NCBI RefSeq assembly: GCF_003315175.1
Contig: NZ_QNRQ01000001.1
Span: forward strand, 62,001-126,000
From: Eoetvoesiella caeni
GTDB taxonomy: Bacteria > Pseudomonadota > Gammaproteobacteria > Burkholderiales > Burkholderiaceae_B
Length of the DNA stretch: 64,000 nt
Direction of reading: 5' to 3'
Below are positions 17,546 through 26,151 of the stretch, in pieces (position 1 is the first letter of the stretch; every line of letters starts with the position of its first letter). Under the pieces are notes generated by a model. The model did not search any database, was not told the DNA's origin, and worked only from the letters and a program-made list of their open reading frames with translations. The translations under genes and the position numbers were made by a program.

Positions 17546-18526
17546 TTAACGCTTGAGCGACTGCATTGGGGTTTCGCCGTATCGTTTGCTGTATTCGGCA
17601 CAGAAACGCCCCAAATGGCCAAAGCCCCAGCGATAGGCTATGTCGGTTACCCGTGCGCCTGGCTGTGCTTGCAACAGATCGTTGCGTGCGGCCCGCATGC
17701 GCTCGCGGCGCACATACGCCATGGGAGACTGGCGATAGTGCTCTTGAAACGCCATGCTAAGACCCCGCACACTGGAGCCGCTGGCCTGCGCTATGACAGC
17801 TAGCGTCAGCGGTTCTTGCAAGTGTTCGTGAATATATTCGGCGGCGACGCGCACTTTTTTCTGCGCCCCGGCCGGCCGCTGCATGAGGCGTTGACTGTAA
17901 TTGCTTTTTTGGCACAGCAGCAAGTGATGGATAAGCGCTTCTTCCTGGGCCTGCAGCCAAGGAGAAGGCGCCGCCTGCGGGGGGCCGCCCAAATAGCATA
18001 GCAAGGTGCCGATTTGATGCTGCCATGCCCTGCCATGCGGGGTGCCAAGGGAAAGCTCAGGCAGAAACTCCACGGGCTCGTCAAGGTCGGTGCCTAAAAG
18101 TTCGCTACAGGCTTGCTCGATGCGCCGACGCGGAATCTTCAGCAGCAGTTGCTCGCAACCCTGGCCCCAATCCAGTTGCAAGGGCAAGGTGGGAGAAATA
18201 ATGACGCCCGTATTGCGGCTGGCGGCCACCGACTGATTGCCGACGCGTATATGTGCCGCGCCGCTAAGCGGCACCTGAAACAACATGAAGTGCTGCAATT
18301 CGCCAGGAGCGATAGTGACCGCGGCGCCATAGCGCAATATGAAAAAAGACAAGGCCCCCAACTGGGCGCGATGCAAAGCGCAATCGACCTTGCCGGCCCG
18401 CCAGACCAGGTCGTGCTCTTTGAGTGCGCCCGCGGTACCCAGCCGGGCCTGGTCGGGGTCGTGCGATGCGAAAATCGGCGGAACGTCGAACAAGGGCTGC
18501 AAGCCATTGCGGAACCATGATTGCAC
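17546..18526 (-). CDS. AraC-family regulator with AraC-binding-like N-terminal domain
   Basis: A 326-residue regulator: a cupin-like effector domain (about 20-190) and a C-terminal double helix-turn-helix with TDIAYRWGFGHLGRFCAEY near the end. The start is decided by the ribosome site: AGGAGG (complement of 18533-18538) stands six bases before a GTG at 18526. The open frame reaches an ATG at 18733, but that extension lacks a ribosome site and domain character. It lies between livHMGF and the binding-protein/dioxygenase genes and is divergent from the latter, so it is the likely activator of aromatic oxidation. Related regulators act on benzoate-type pathways. Confidence 0.85.
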   Translation of the reverse strand: MQSWFRNGLQPLFDVPPIFASHDPDQARLGTAGALKEHDLVWRAGKVDCALHRAQLGALSFFILRYGAAVTIAPGELQHFMLFQVPLSGAAHIRVGNQSVAASRNTGVIISPTLPLQLDWGQGCEQLLLKIPRRRIEQACSELLGTDLDEPVEFLPELSLGTPHGRAWQHQIGTLLCYLGGPPQAAPSPWLQAQEEALIHHLLLCQKSNYSQRLMQRPAGAQKKVRVAAEYIHEHLQEPLTLAVIAQASGSSVRGLSMAFQEHYRQSPMAYVRRERMRAARNDLLQAQPGARVTDIAYRWGFGHLGRFCAEYSKRYGETPMQSLKR

Positions 18527-18832
18527 AGCAAGCCTCCTGTAAAAGACGCAACCCCGGTCAGGGCCGCCGTTATTGGCCAAGCACTGGAAATACCGCCCAG
18601 TCGACAAAGCCGACCGGGTGGCAGGCCCAAGCCCCGCAACCCGGGGCCGTAGGCTTAATGTTGCCTGATTTGGCTGGAAATTGCCATAAGTGGATAGCCC
18701 ATATTTCTGCGACGTAACATTATTAGCTTGCAAGATCCTTTATTCTGTTTTAGCCCTTTTACCAGGCAAGCACGAATATCTATAACAAACCGAGCCGCCC
18801 CACTGGGTCGGCTGACACAACAGGAGACAACC
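18527..18832. promoter_or_regulatory. Divergent control region between araC and binding-protein/dioxygenase genes
   Basis: 306 bases without a gene. It contains the araC ribosome site, a small GC hairpin (GCCCCG-5-CGGGGC, 18631-18647) and an AT-rich stretch from about 18660 to 18790 that must hold the promoter for the genes to the right. TTGCAA at 18728-18733 is a possible -35 box, but I find no convincing -10 partner. An AraC binding site is expected here; I cannot point to a clear direct repeat. Confidence 0.4.
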
Positions 18833-20005
18833 ATGAAACGAGGCATACTAGTTGCTGCCCTATCTGCCCTTGCCTTATCCACCAGTGCGGCCTATGGCGC
18901 CGACTCCGTCAAGGTAGGCTTTCTGTCGACGTTGTCGGGGCCCGGCGGTGCACTGGGCATCGACATCCGCGACGGCTTCGAACTGGCGGTAAAGCACGCA
19001 GGCGGCAAGCTTGGCGGGCTCGACACCGAGGTCGTCGTCGTGGACGATCAGCAAAAGGCCGACGTGGGCAGGCAGGCCGTAGACCGCCTGCTCAAGAAGG
19101 ATCACGTAGACGTAATGACCGGCATGGTGTTCTCGAATGTGCTGCTGCCTGTCATGCCCAGCATTCTGGCCAATGATACCGTCTACATTTCGACCAATAC
19201 CGGCCCCAAAGAATATGCGGGCGAAAAATGCGACAAAAACTTTTTTGTCGTTTCTTGGCAAAATGAAGACATTCCCGCCGCCATGGGCAAGTATGTTACC
19301 GAGCAAAAGCACAAAGGCGTATTCCTGATCGCCCCCAACTACCCTGGCGGGCGCGAGTCCATCGAAGGCTTCAAGCATCTTTACAAAGGCAAGATCGCCG
19401 ACGAAGTGTATGTCAAGCTGGGGCAACTGGACTATTCGGCCGAAATCGCCCAGGCGCGGGCCTCCAAGGCCGACTCGGTGTTCTTCTTCCTGCCGGGCGG
19501 CATGGGAATCAGCTTCATCAAGCAACTGGTGGCTTCGGGTCTATCGAAGGACATGGCCATGTATACACCAGGCTTCTCGGGCGACCAGGACACCATCAAG
19601 GCGGTCGGGGAACCCATGCTGGGCATGTATAACGCCGCACAATGGTCGCCTGATCTGGACAACGCCCAGAACAAGCAATTCATGGAAGACTTCCAGAAAA
19701 CCTACAACCGCATACCAACCATGTACGCGGCCCAGGGCTACGATTCGGCCATGCTGCTTGACGGCGCCATTCGCAAGGTCAACGGCAAAATCGGAGACAA
19801 GGACGCCTTCCGCGCGGCTTTGGCTTCGGCGCCATTCAAGGCCGTGCAGGGCAACTTCAAATTCAACAACAACCACTATCCCATCCAGAACTATTACATG
19901 CGCCTCATCTACAAAAACGACAAAGGCCAGATCACCAACAAAACCGTCGGCACAGTATTTACCGACTATCACGACCGCTATGCGACGGAATGCAAAATGA
20001 AATAG
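18833..20005 (+). CDS. ABC transporter periplasmic substrate-binding protein (Liv/aromatic-acid type), copy 1
   Basis: A 390-residue exported protein: signal peptide 1-23 ending AYG, then a type I periplasmic-binding fold (VKVGFLSTLSGPGGALG start, Peripla_BP_6 layout). AGGAGA precedes the ATG by five bases; upstream in-frame Met codons would spoil the signal peptide. It presumably feeds LivHMGF copy 1 and is followed by the dioxygenase genes, which points to an aromatic or related acid as ligand. A paralogue lies at 26244, and both end in a short Cys-containing tail (TECKMK here). Confidence 0.88.
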   Translation: MKRGILVAALSALALSTSAAYGADSVKVGFLSTLSGPGGALGIDIRDGFELAVKHAGGKLGGLDTEVVVVDDQQKADVGRQAVDRLLKKDHVDVMTGMVFSNVLLPVMPSILANDTVYISTNTGPKEYAGEKCDKNFFVVSWQNEDIPAAMGKYVTEQKHKGVFLIAPNYPGGRESIEGFKHLYKGKIADEVYVKLGQLDYSAEIAQARASKADSVFFFLPGGMGISFIKQLVASGLSKDMAMYTPGFSGDQDTIKAVGEPMLGMYNAAQWSPDLDNAQNKQFMEDFQKTYNRIPTMYAAQGYDSAMLLDGAIRKVNGKIGDKDAFRAALASAPFKAVQGNFKFNNNHYPIQNYYMRLIYKNDKGQITNKTVGTVFTDYHDRYATECKMK

Positions 20006-20022
20006 GTTGCAAATCCCAAGCC

Positions 20023-20051
20023 GTGCCGCCTTGCGTCTTGCCGGGCGGCAC
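20023..20051 (+). other. Intercistronic hairpin between binding-protein and dioxygenase genes
   Basis: GTGCCGCC (20023-20030) and GGCGGCAC (20044-20051) form a perfect 8-base-pair stem with a 13-base loop. There is no following U-tract, so it is better explained as an mRNA-stabilising or partial attenuation structure that would raise binding-protein levels relative to the downstream enzymes. Confidence 0.5.
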
Positions 20052-20093
20052 CAATGCTCAATCACATAGCCAAGGAGCACACTAGGAGTCATC

Positions 20094-21401
20094 ATGCATT
20101 ACACCGATCAACAAATCGCCGAACTGGTGCGGGAAGATTCGGTACACAAGTCCGTGTACACCGACCCCGATTTATTTCAACTTGAAATGGATCGTATTTA
20201 CGGCCATGCCTGGATATACGTGGGCCACGAAAGCCAGGTTCCCGAAGTGGGCGACTATTACGCCACCCGCATCGGCGACCAGGATGTAATCATGACCCGC
20301 GCAGCCGACAAGACAGTGCATGTGCTGTATAACCGCTGTCCGCACAAAGGCGCCCAGCTCGTACCGGCGGACAGCAGCGGCAACACCGGACGGTTCTTCC
20401 GCTGTCCTTACCATGCCTGGACATTCCAGCTGGACGGCGCGCACTTGGCGGCCCCCATGCGCGCGGGTTTCGAGGGCACCGACTTCGACCCTAAGAATCC
20501 CCAGTTCGCCATGCGCAATCTTGCCCGCGTTGGCAACTATCGCGGCTTCATCTTTGCCAGCCAGGCCGAAAAGGGTCCCGATCTTGTCGACTTCCTGGGC
20601 GGCGTGCGCTCGTCCATCGATAATATGTGCGACCGTTCGCCCGTTGGCGAAGTCGAAGTGGCCGGCGGCATCTTCAAGGTGCTGCAGCCGTCGAACTGGA
20701 AGGTTTTCTACGAAAACCTGCATGACACCATGCATGCGCGAGTCACCCACGAATCGTCCTACACCTCGGCGCGCGAACAGGCCGAAGTAATCGGCAATAT
20801 GCCGCTGGAACTGCACATCATGGATGGCAACGGCGAACCCTATACATTCTGGGAAAAGCTGGACCTGTGCGCTTTTGACTACGGCCATGGCTATATGGAA
20901 GGAATTTTCAATCCCGGCGCCATCGAAACCGACCCCATAAGCAAAGCCCATTTCGAATCGCTCGAGGCTGCCTATGGCCGCGAGCGCGCCCTCGCCATCT
21001 TGGGCGAAAACCGCCACAACACCATTATCTACGGCAGTGGTTCGCCGCATACCGTGTTTCAGCAGTTCCGGGTCATACGGCCCGTCACTGTGGACAGTAC
21101 CCGAGTGGAAATCCAGGTGTTTCGCCTGAAAGGCGCGCCCGATGAAGTGTTCAAGCGCGGGCTGATGTATGCCAACCTCATCAACTCTCCTTCGTCCAAC
21201 GTCATGCCCGACGACCTGGAAGTCTACAACCGCTGCCAACTGGGCAATATGACCCACGGCGGCGACTGGGTCAGCCAGCATCGGTACGCCGGCACCGACA
21301 AAGAGGTTCCGGGCGGCATGGTTTCCGTCAACGGCACCAGCGAACTTCCCATGCGCAACCAGTTCCATGCCTGGAAACAATACATGCTAGGACAAATCTA
21401 G
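20094..21401 (+). CDS. Aromatic-ring-hydroxylating dioxygenase, large (alpha) subunit
   Basis: A 435-residue Rieske oxygenase. The Rieske [2Fe-2S] ligands are C82-x-H84 and C104-x2-H107, and the mononuclear-iron site is recognised by D211, H214 and H219 in NLHDTMHARVTH, with a later Asp-rich segment (MPDDLE) for the acidic ligand. Length and spacing fit benzoate/anthranilate/salicylate-type alpha subunits. AGGAG lies nine bases upstream of the ATG. The beta subunit gene follows after 16 bases. No reductase or ferredoxin gene is present in the cluster. The substrate is unknown, probably an aromatic acid. Confidence 0.9.
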   Translation: MHYTDQQIAELVREDSVHKSVYTDPDLFQLEMDRIYGHAWIYVGHESQVPEVGDYYATRIGDQDVIMTRAADKTVHVLYNRCPHKGAQLVPADSSGNTGRFFRCPYHAWTFQLDGAHLAAPMRAGFEGTDFDPKNPQFAMRNLARVGNYRGFIFASQAEKGPDLVDFLGGVRSSIDNMCDRSPVGEVEVAGGIFKVLQPSNWKVFYENLHDTMHARVTHESSYTSAREQAEVIGNMPLELHIMDGNGEPYTFWEKLDLCAFDYGHGYMEGIFNPGAIETDPISKAHFESLEAAYGRERALAILGENRHNTIIYGSGSPHTVFQQFRVIRPVTVDSTRVEIQVFRLKGAPDEVFKRGLMYANLINSPSSNVMPDDLEVYNRCQLGNMTHGGDWVSQHRYAGTDKEVPGGMVSVNGTSELPMRNQFHAWKQYMLGQI

Positions 21402-21417
21402 TTCCAAGGAGACCATT

Positions 21418-21951
21418 ATGCTTTTCGACATAGACTTCGATGTCGCCAGCGACAACGCCAAAGCGGTGACGACCCCGCCCGATACGTACCATGAGATCCA
21501 GCGCTTCATCTATAACGAAGCCCGCCTGCTGGACGAACGCAAATGGGACGACTGGCTGGCCCTCTGGACCGATGACGGCATGTACTGGATTCCGCAGCAG
21601 CCGGGGCAAGCCAGCCCCTACGACCACATCTCGCTGTGCTGGGACAATAAAATGCTGCGCGAAATGCGGATGCGCACATTGACCAATGCCCGCAACTGGG
21701 CGCAACAGCCTATTACCCACACCTCGCGTGTAGTCGGCAGCGTCATGATCGACGGCACCGACAGCGAAGGCTACCTGGTGGTCCGTTCCGCCTTTCACCT
21801 GACCGAATGGCGCAAGGGCGACGCGCGCCAATTGGCCGGCTCGTATATTCACAAACTGGCATCCACCGACGACGGCTGGCGCATCAGGTTGAAGCAGGTC
21901 AACCTGGTCAACTGCAATGACACCCACGGCGCCATCCAGGTGTATATCTGA
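21418..21951 (+). CDS. Aromatic-ring-hydroxylating dioxygenase, small (beta) subunit
   Basis: A 177-residue SnoaL/NTF2-fold protein with features of ring-hydroxylating beta subunits: EIQRFIYNEARLLDERKWDDWLALW near the N-terminus and a C-terminal segment rich in basic and aromatic residues (IRLKQVNLVNCN). It has no redox centre and stabilises the alpha3beta3 hexamer. AAGGAGA precedes the ATG. Its stop overlaps the start of the next gene by one base, indicating translational coupling. Confidence 0.9.
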   Translation: MLFDIDFDVASDNAKAVTTPPDTYHEIQRFIYNEARLLDERKWDDWLALWTDDGMYWIPQQPGQASPYDHISLCWDNKMLREMRMRTLTNARNWAQQPITHTSRVVGSVMIDGTDSEGYLVVRSAFHLTEWRKGDARQLAGSYIHKLASTDDGWRIRLKQVNLVNCNDTHGAIQVYI

Positions 21952-22565
21952 TGCAGCCGGCTACGACTGCGGTAATTGCCTTGCATTACCAGAACGAAGT
22001 CCTGCACCCGGACGGCAAGATCCGGGTCGGGCTGGACAGCGACAGCCCTGTCCGCCAGAACGTACTCGATGCCGCCAGCGCCATGTTCCAACGTGCGCGG
22101 GCTTGCGGCCTGCCCATCGTGCACGTGCGCATTGCCTTCCGGCCCGACTACGCCGACCTGCTGACCAACATGCCCATCATGCGCGGCGTTGCCGCCAGCA
22201 ATGCCATGACCGAGGGCAGCTGGGGCGCCCAGTTCCATGAACAGCTGGCACCCGACACCGGCAGCCCGCGCGAATTCATTGTCAAGCACACGCGCATCAA
22301 CGCCTTCTTCGGCAGCCCGCTCGAAGAAGTCTTGCGCATCGTCGATGCCAAGCGCCTGCTGATTGCGGGCGTGGCAACACATTCCGTGGTGGAAGGCACG
22401 GTCAGGCATGCCGCAGATGCCGGCTACGAAGTGCTGGTGGCGGCACCGGCCTGCGCCAGCGCCAGCCCCGTCACGCACCAGGCCGCGCTGGACAGCATGA
22501 GCCTGATGGCCCAAATTCTTGATGCCAACGCCCTTGCGCAATTTTTTGACGAACTTCCATCATGA
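21951..22565 (+). CDS. Isochorismatase-fold protein with altered catalytic residues
   Basis: A 204-residue protein with the isochorismatase/cysteine-hydrolase alpha-beta fold. Canonical members use Asp, Lys and Cys. Here the Asp position in the first strand is His12 (ALHYQNE), the Lys is kept (K112 in FIVKHTR) and the nucleophile position after the conserved Ala-Thr is Val146 (ATHSVVE). Cys-independent isochorismatases exist, but they keep the Asp. The gene is coupled by one-base and four-base overlaps to its neighbours, so it is expected to work in the same pathway as the dioxygenase, possibly hydrolysing or binding an intermediate. Activity cannot be predicted. Confidence 0.8.
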   Translation: MQPATTAVIALHYQNEVLHPDGKIRVGLDSDSPVRQNVLDAASAMFQRARACGLPIVHVRIAFRPDYADLLTNMPIMRGVAASNAMTEGSWGAQFHEQLAPDTGSPREFIVKHTRINAFFGSPLEEVLRIVDAKRLLIAGVATHSVVEGTVRHAADAGYEVLVAAPACASASPVTHQAALDSMSLMAQILDANALAQFFDELPS

Positions 22566-23383
22566 CCACGCCTTCCTTTCTACCCGCATTGACGGGCAAA
22601 ACCGCCATCATCACCGGCAGCACCCAGGGCCTGGGCGCCGACATTGCCCGCGTGCTGGCCGCTTGCGGCGCAGCGGTGGTTATCGTCGGACGCAATGAGC
22701 AAGCCGGTGCGGAAATTGTCCATGAGCTTCAATCCCAAGGCGCAAAGGCGCTGCATTGCGCGACCGACATCCAGGACGATGCGCAGATCGACGAATGCAT
22801 AGAACGCACTTTGGACGCCTTCGGGCGCATCGACATCCTTGTGAACAACGCATGCAGCTACGATGACAACGGCGTGGACTCCACCCGCGAACAATGGCAT
22901 CGCACCCTGGGCGTCAATCTGGTTTCCGCAGCCATTTTTGCGCAGAAAGTACTGCGGCACATGCAGCGCGGCAGTTGTATCGTCAACCTGGGCAGCACCG
23001 GCGGCAAGTTCGGTGCCGCGGGCCGGGCCCTGTACCCCGCCTCGAAAGCCGCCATGCTGCAATTCACCAAGAACCTGGCGGTAAGCATTGCACCGCAGGG
23101 CATACGAGCTGTGGCGGTTTCTCCGGCATGGACATGGTCGCCTTCGGTCGAACGCTTCAGCAATAACTCTCGTCCCGTAGCCGACGCTGTGGCCAGCCAG
23201 TTCCATCCGCTTGGCCGGGTTGGTGATGGCGCCGAAATCGGCCAGGCCGTGGCTTTCGTGGCCTCGGACGCCGCTTCGTGGATCACCGGCGTCGATATCC
23301 CGGTGGACGGCGGTTTCTCCATCCTGGGTCCCGACCAGGGCTTGTCGCCGCGCACCTGGTTCGAGAGGGCAAACGAAAAGTAA
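22562..23383 (+). CDS. Short-chain dehydrogenase/reductase, likely dihydrodiol dehydrogenase
   Basis: A 273-residue classical SDR with TGSTQGLG (T18-G25) for NAD(P) binding, NNA, a catalytic Ser in NLGSTGG and YPASK for the active-site Tyr and Lys; the set is complete. It starts inside the stop of the isochorismatase-like gene (ATGA). In dioxygenase operons such enzymes typically re-aromatise the cis-dihydrodiol, which is the most economical role here. That role is inferred from position. Confidence 0.82.
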   Translation: MTTPSFLPALTGKTAIITGSTQGLGADIARVLAACGAAVVIVGRNEQAGAEIVHELQSQGAKALHCATDIQDDAQIDECIERTLDAFGRIDILVNNACSYDDNGVDSTREQWHRTLGVNLVSAAIFAQKVLRHMQRGSCIVNLGSTGGKFGAAGRALYPASKAAMLQFTKNLAVSIAPQGIRAVAVSPAWTWSPSVERFSNNSRPVADAVASQFHPLGRVGDGAEIGQAVAFVASDAASWITGVDIPVDGGFSILGPDQGLSPRTWFERANEK

Positions 23384-23482
23384 ACTAGCAAAAATTGCGA
23401 ATGGACGCGTTGGCGACGCCCTGCTACAGTGACAGCTGAGCGGGCCGTGTTCGTCATGGCCCGGCGTTTTCCGAGCAATGCC

Positions 23483-23995
23483 ATGACCTCTTTGAATTCC
23501 TTTTCCGCCGCCTCCATAACCGGCGAAAACATCGACCTCTCCCGTTACCAGGGCCAAGTGGCGCTTATCGTGAATGTCGCCTCCAAGTGCGGCTTTACGC
23601 CGCAGTACACAGGACTGGAAGCACTTTACCGCCAATACCAAGACCAGGGCCTGGTTGTGCTGGGCTTTCCATGCGACCAGTTCGGCCACCAGGAACCGGC
23701 CCCCGAGGCAGAAATCCTCGAGTTTTGCACCTCTACTTACCAGGTCGGCTTTCCGCTATTTGCCAAAATAGACGTCAACGGCGCCGATGCCCACCCCCTG
23801 TACCGCTGGCTTAAAGACGAAAAGGCCGGCGTGCTTGGTACCCAGGCCATCAAGTGGAACTTCACCAAGTTTCTTGTAGGACGCGATGGCCAGGTCATAA
23901 AACGTTATGGCTCCTCCACCACGCCGGACGAGCTGCGCGGCGATATTGAAAAAGCGCTTGCCGCGCCCTCGGATCAGCATCCGCCAAGCGCATAA
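23483..23995 (+). CDS. Glutathione peroxidase (Cys type)
   Basis: A 170-residue GPx/BtuE-family thiol peroxidase with the full catalytic set: C36 in NVASKCGFTP, Q70 in FGHQEP, and W125-N126 in KWNFTKF. A cysteine replaces selenocysteine, as is usual in bacteria. It reduces hydrogen or organic peroxides using glutathione or thioredoxin. I choose the ATG at 23483 because the protein then begins as the family does; an ATG at 23456 is a possible alternative. It follows the SDR by about 100 bases and precedes the GST gene, so it may protect against oxygenase by-products. Confidence 0.9.
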   Translation: MTSLNSFSAASITGENIDLSRYQGQVALIVNVASKCGFTPQYTGLEALYRQYQDQGLVVLGFPCDQFGHQEPAPEAEILEFCTSTYQVGFPLFAKIDVNGADAHPLYRWLKDEKAGVLGTQAIKWNFTKFLVGRDGQVIKRYGSSTTPDELRGDIEKALAAPSDQHPPSA

Positions 23996-24044
23996 TTTGC
24001 CCCTATTGCCGCAACAAGCCATTTCCGATTTCAAGAGGACTGCA

Positions 24045-24743
24045 ATGATCGATCTGTATTACTGGACCACTCCTAACGGCCACAAAATCACGATGTTCCT
24101 GGAAGAGGCCGCAACGCCGTATACCCTGCACGGGATCAATATCGGCAACGGCGACCAGTTTCAACCCGACTTTCTTCGCATCTCGCCCAACAACCGCATC
24201 CCTGCCATTATCGACAACGCCCCGGCGGGCGGCGGCGAGCCGATTTCGGTGTTCGAGTCCGGGGCCATACTTTTGTACTTGGCCGAGAAGACCGGACGCT
24301 TTATTCCCCAAGACCTGCGCGGGCGTACCGACGCGCTGCAATGGCTCTTCTGGCAAATGGGCGGCCTGGGACCCATGGCGGGCCAGAATCACCACTTCGC
24401 CACTTACGCCCCCGAAAAACTGCCCTACGCCATCGACCGGTATGTGCGCGAAACAAGCCGCCTGTACGGCGTCCTGAACAAACGTCTGGCCGATCGCGAA
24501 TTCATCGCCGGCGCCTACTCTATCGCCGACATGGCCTGCTACCCCTGGATAGTGCCGCACGAAAGACAACAGCAAGACCTGAACGAATTCCCGCACCTGA
24601 AACGCTGGTTCGAAGCCATTGCCGCGCGCCCGGCCACCATACGCGCCTACGACAAAGCCCAAAGCATCAATAGCGCGCCCACCATCCATACCGAGGCCGC
24701 CCGCAAGCTGCTGTTTGGCCAGGATGCCCACACTGTCAAATAA
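24045..24743 (+). CDS. yfcG: Nu-class glutathione S-transferase, YfcG-like disulfide-bond oxidoreductase
   Basis: A 232-residue GST closely matching E. coli YfcG in motif order: TTPNGHKIT at the N-terminus, FLRISPNN-IPAI, FESGAILLYLAEKTG, then LQWLFWQMGGLGPM and QNHHF. YfcG binds two glutathiones and acts as a disulfide reductase. AAGAGGA stands five bases before the ATG. It is co-oriented with the peroxidase gene (49-base gap), suggesting joint glutathione chemistry. Confidence 0.9.
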   Translation: MIDLYYWTTPNGHKITMFLEEAATPYTLHGINIGNGDQFQPDFLRISPNNRIPAIIDNAPAGGGEPISVFESGAILLYLAEKTGRFIPQDLRGRTDALQWLFWQMGGLGPMAGQNHHFATYAPEKLPYAIDRYVRETSRLYGVLNKRLADREFIAGAYSIADMACYPWIVPHERQQQDLNEFPHLKRWFEAIAARPATIRAYDKAQSINSAPTIHTEAARKLLFGQDAHTVK

Positions 24744-24753
24744 TAGACAACGC

Positions 24754-25554
24754 ATGAACATATTAAATCGCTATAGTCGCAATCTTGCATTTGCGGGCCT
24801 TGCCCTGCTGTTGACGGCTTGCGCAAGCGGCCCCCGGGACAATATTTCATTGATCCCCGCCGACCAGACCGCCGACCAAACCAGCAAAGAAGGCGTGTTC
24901 ACGCAGCCAGTCAAATGGGAACGCAAAAAGCCCGAATGCTCGGGCGAATGCCCTACGATCAAAGTCGACTCCATCGTATTTCCGGGCATCCCCAAGCTTA
25001 CGCAGCTTGTCGACCATGCACTGGCGGTCATGACCGGCGTAAGCGCTGACCGGCCGCAGCCCTACGACAGCCTGGCCCAGTATGAAGCCTATTTCTGGAA
25101 GACCGCCGCACCGCGCGACTCCGTCGTCTTCTCGGCCAAGACCCCGTACCGCAATAAAAACCTGACTGTCGTCGAGCTAAATACCTGGCAATACTACACA
25201 GGCGCAGCCCATGGCATCTCGGCTACCCAGTTTTTGAACTGGGACAACGCCAGCGAAAAGGTGTTGGGGCTGGCTAACGTTATCCGCCCCGGGCAGCGCG
25301 ACGCTTATCTCGCCGCACTGAAGCAGGCCCATGCGCAATGGCTAAGCACCAACCCCGACGCGCAGCGCGACCCAGCGGCCTACAGCCGGATATGGCCTTT
25401 CCAGCCCAGCGAAAACTTCGGGTTTTCGGATGCGGGGTTGGTCGTAAAGTACAACTCGTACGAAATCGCGCCCTATTCGTCCGGCCAGCCGGAATTGCTG
25501 ATCCCGTATAGTGCCTTGCAAGACATACTCAGGCCGGAATATATACCCGCTTAA
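24754..25554 (+). CDS. DUF3298-type lipoprotein
   Basis: A 266-residue exported lipoprotein: hydrophobic signal with lipobox LLTAC (Cys23), then a domain with the DUF4163/DUF3298 (RsiV-like) pattern, including an N-terminal PTIKVDSIVFP strand, a central YYTGAAHG segment and a C-terminal FGFSDAGLVVKYNSYEIAPYSSG segment. These proteins are periplasmic, and some bind lysozyme or act in anti-sigma factors. No sigma factor is next to it. It starts ten bases after the GST stop and ends with a four-base overlap with the convergent Rrf2 gene. Confidence 0.78.
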   Translation: MNILNRYSRNLAFAGLALLLTACASGPRDNISLIPADQTADQTSKEGVFTQPVKWERKKPECSGECPTIKVDSIVFPGIPKLTQLVDHALAVMTGVSADRPQPYDSLAQYEAYFWKTAAPRDSVVFSAKTPYRNKNLTVVELNTWQYYTGAAHGISATQFLNWDNASEKVLGLANVIRPGQRDAYLAALKQAHAQWLSTNPDAQRDPAAYSRIWPFQPSENFGFSDAGLVVKYNSYEIAPYSSGQPELLIPYSALQDILRPEYIPA

Positions 25555-26060
25555 GTAGCTGCTGCTGCCGCCGTATTCGAGGCTACCGCACGCGTGGCCT
25601 CGAACCACTGCACGGCTCTTTCGGCAGCCGCTTGCGGCGCGTTCATCATGACCGACGCAATAGTCTGGCTTGATAGCTCTTTGCGCCAGGCCAGCTCGGC
25701 CTGCCGCATTGCCGAGGCAATGGCACAAGGTTTTTTGCATTCGCTGGCCGGGGAAGCGCCGTCGCCCGTGCGACGGATCTCGGTACACCGAAACGCAGCC
25801 TCGGGACCTTCGATAGCATCGACGACTTCCAGTAAAGTAATCTTGGACGGCGCCCTTGCCAGCCGGAATCCGCCGCGCGGTCCGGCGGACGACACCAGCA
25901 CGCCGGCCCGCGCCAGCGCCTGCAAAGATTTATTCAAATAAGCCGCCGGCAAATCGAACTTGGCGGCCAGCCTTGCCGTAGAGACAACTTCGTTCTGGCC
26001 GATCCAGCCAAGTGCAACACAGCAGTGCAGCCCCCACTCCACACCTTGATTCATTCGCAT
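25551..26060 (-). CDS. Rrf2-family transcriptional regulator
   Basis: A 169-residue regulator with the Rrf2 winged helix-turn-helix (STARLAAKFDLPAAYLNKSLQAL; wing GPRGGFRLAR) and three cysteines, C92, C108 and C112. IscR and NsrR have three Cys ligands of an Fe-S cluster, but with much shorter spacing between the first two; here fifteen residues separate them, so cluster binding is uncertain. It is divergent from the second binding-protein/liv operon, across a 183-base region with palindromes and a strong promoter, so it very likely controls that operon and itself. Confidence 0.85.
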   Translation of the reverse strand: MRMNQGVEWGLHCCVALGWIGQNEVVSTARLAAKFDLPAAYLNKSLQALARAGVLVSSAGPRGGFRLARAPSKITLLEVVDAIEGPEAAFRCTEIRRTGDGASPASECKKPCAIASAMRQAELAWRKELSSQTIASVMMNAPQAAAERAVQWFEATRAVASNTAAAAAT

Positions 26061-26082
26061 AATAATCTAATCCGTATACCTC

Positions 26083-26096
26083 ATAATCTGGATTAT
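26083..26096. promoter_or_regulatory. Candidate Rrf2 operator
   Basis: ATAATC-TG-GATTAT is a perfect palindrome with 6-base arms, 22 bases upstream of the Rrf2 start codon. The core TCTGGAT recurs at 26152 and, inverted, at 26166. Binding by the adjacent Rrf2 protein is inference from position and repetition. Confidence 0.6.
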
Positions 26097-26113
26097 ATAT
26101 GTCTAGATTGTTC

Positions 26114-26142
26114 TTGACTAGCGTAAAAAGCCCCCCTAGAAT
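26114..26142 (+). promoter_or_regulatory. Strong sigma-70-type promoter of the second liv operon
   Basis: TTGACT (26114-26119), a 17-base spacer and TAGAAT (26137-26142): five of six bases match at each box. It drives the binding-protein gene at 26244. Palindromes lie upstream (26083) and just downstream (26152-26172). Confidence 0.75.
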
Positions 26143-26151
26143 TGTCTTAAT

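Noticed and set aside
17530-17547. AAAAAG-N6-CTTTTT as terminator between livF copy 1 and the AraC gene
   Set aside because: Only one G-C pair in the stem; it overlaps the AraC stop codon and is too weak to call.
20172-21380. A 402-codon minus-strand frame opposite the dioxygenase alpha gene
   Set aside because: The plus strand carries all Rieske and iron ligands; the antisense translation is His/Gly/Val-rich without motifs.
22580-23689. A 369-codon minus-strand frame opposite the SDR and peroxidase genes
   Set aside because: It crosses two real genes and their gap and has no recognisable domain.
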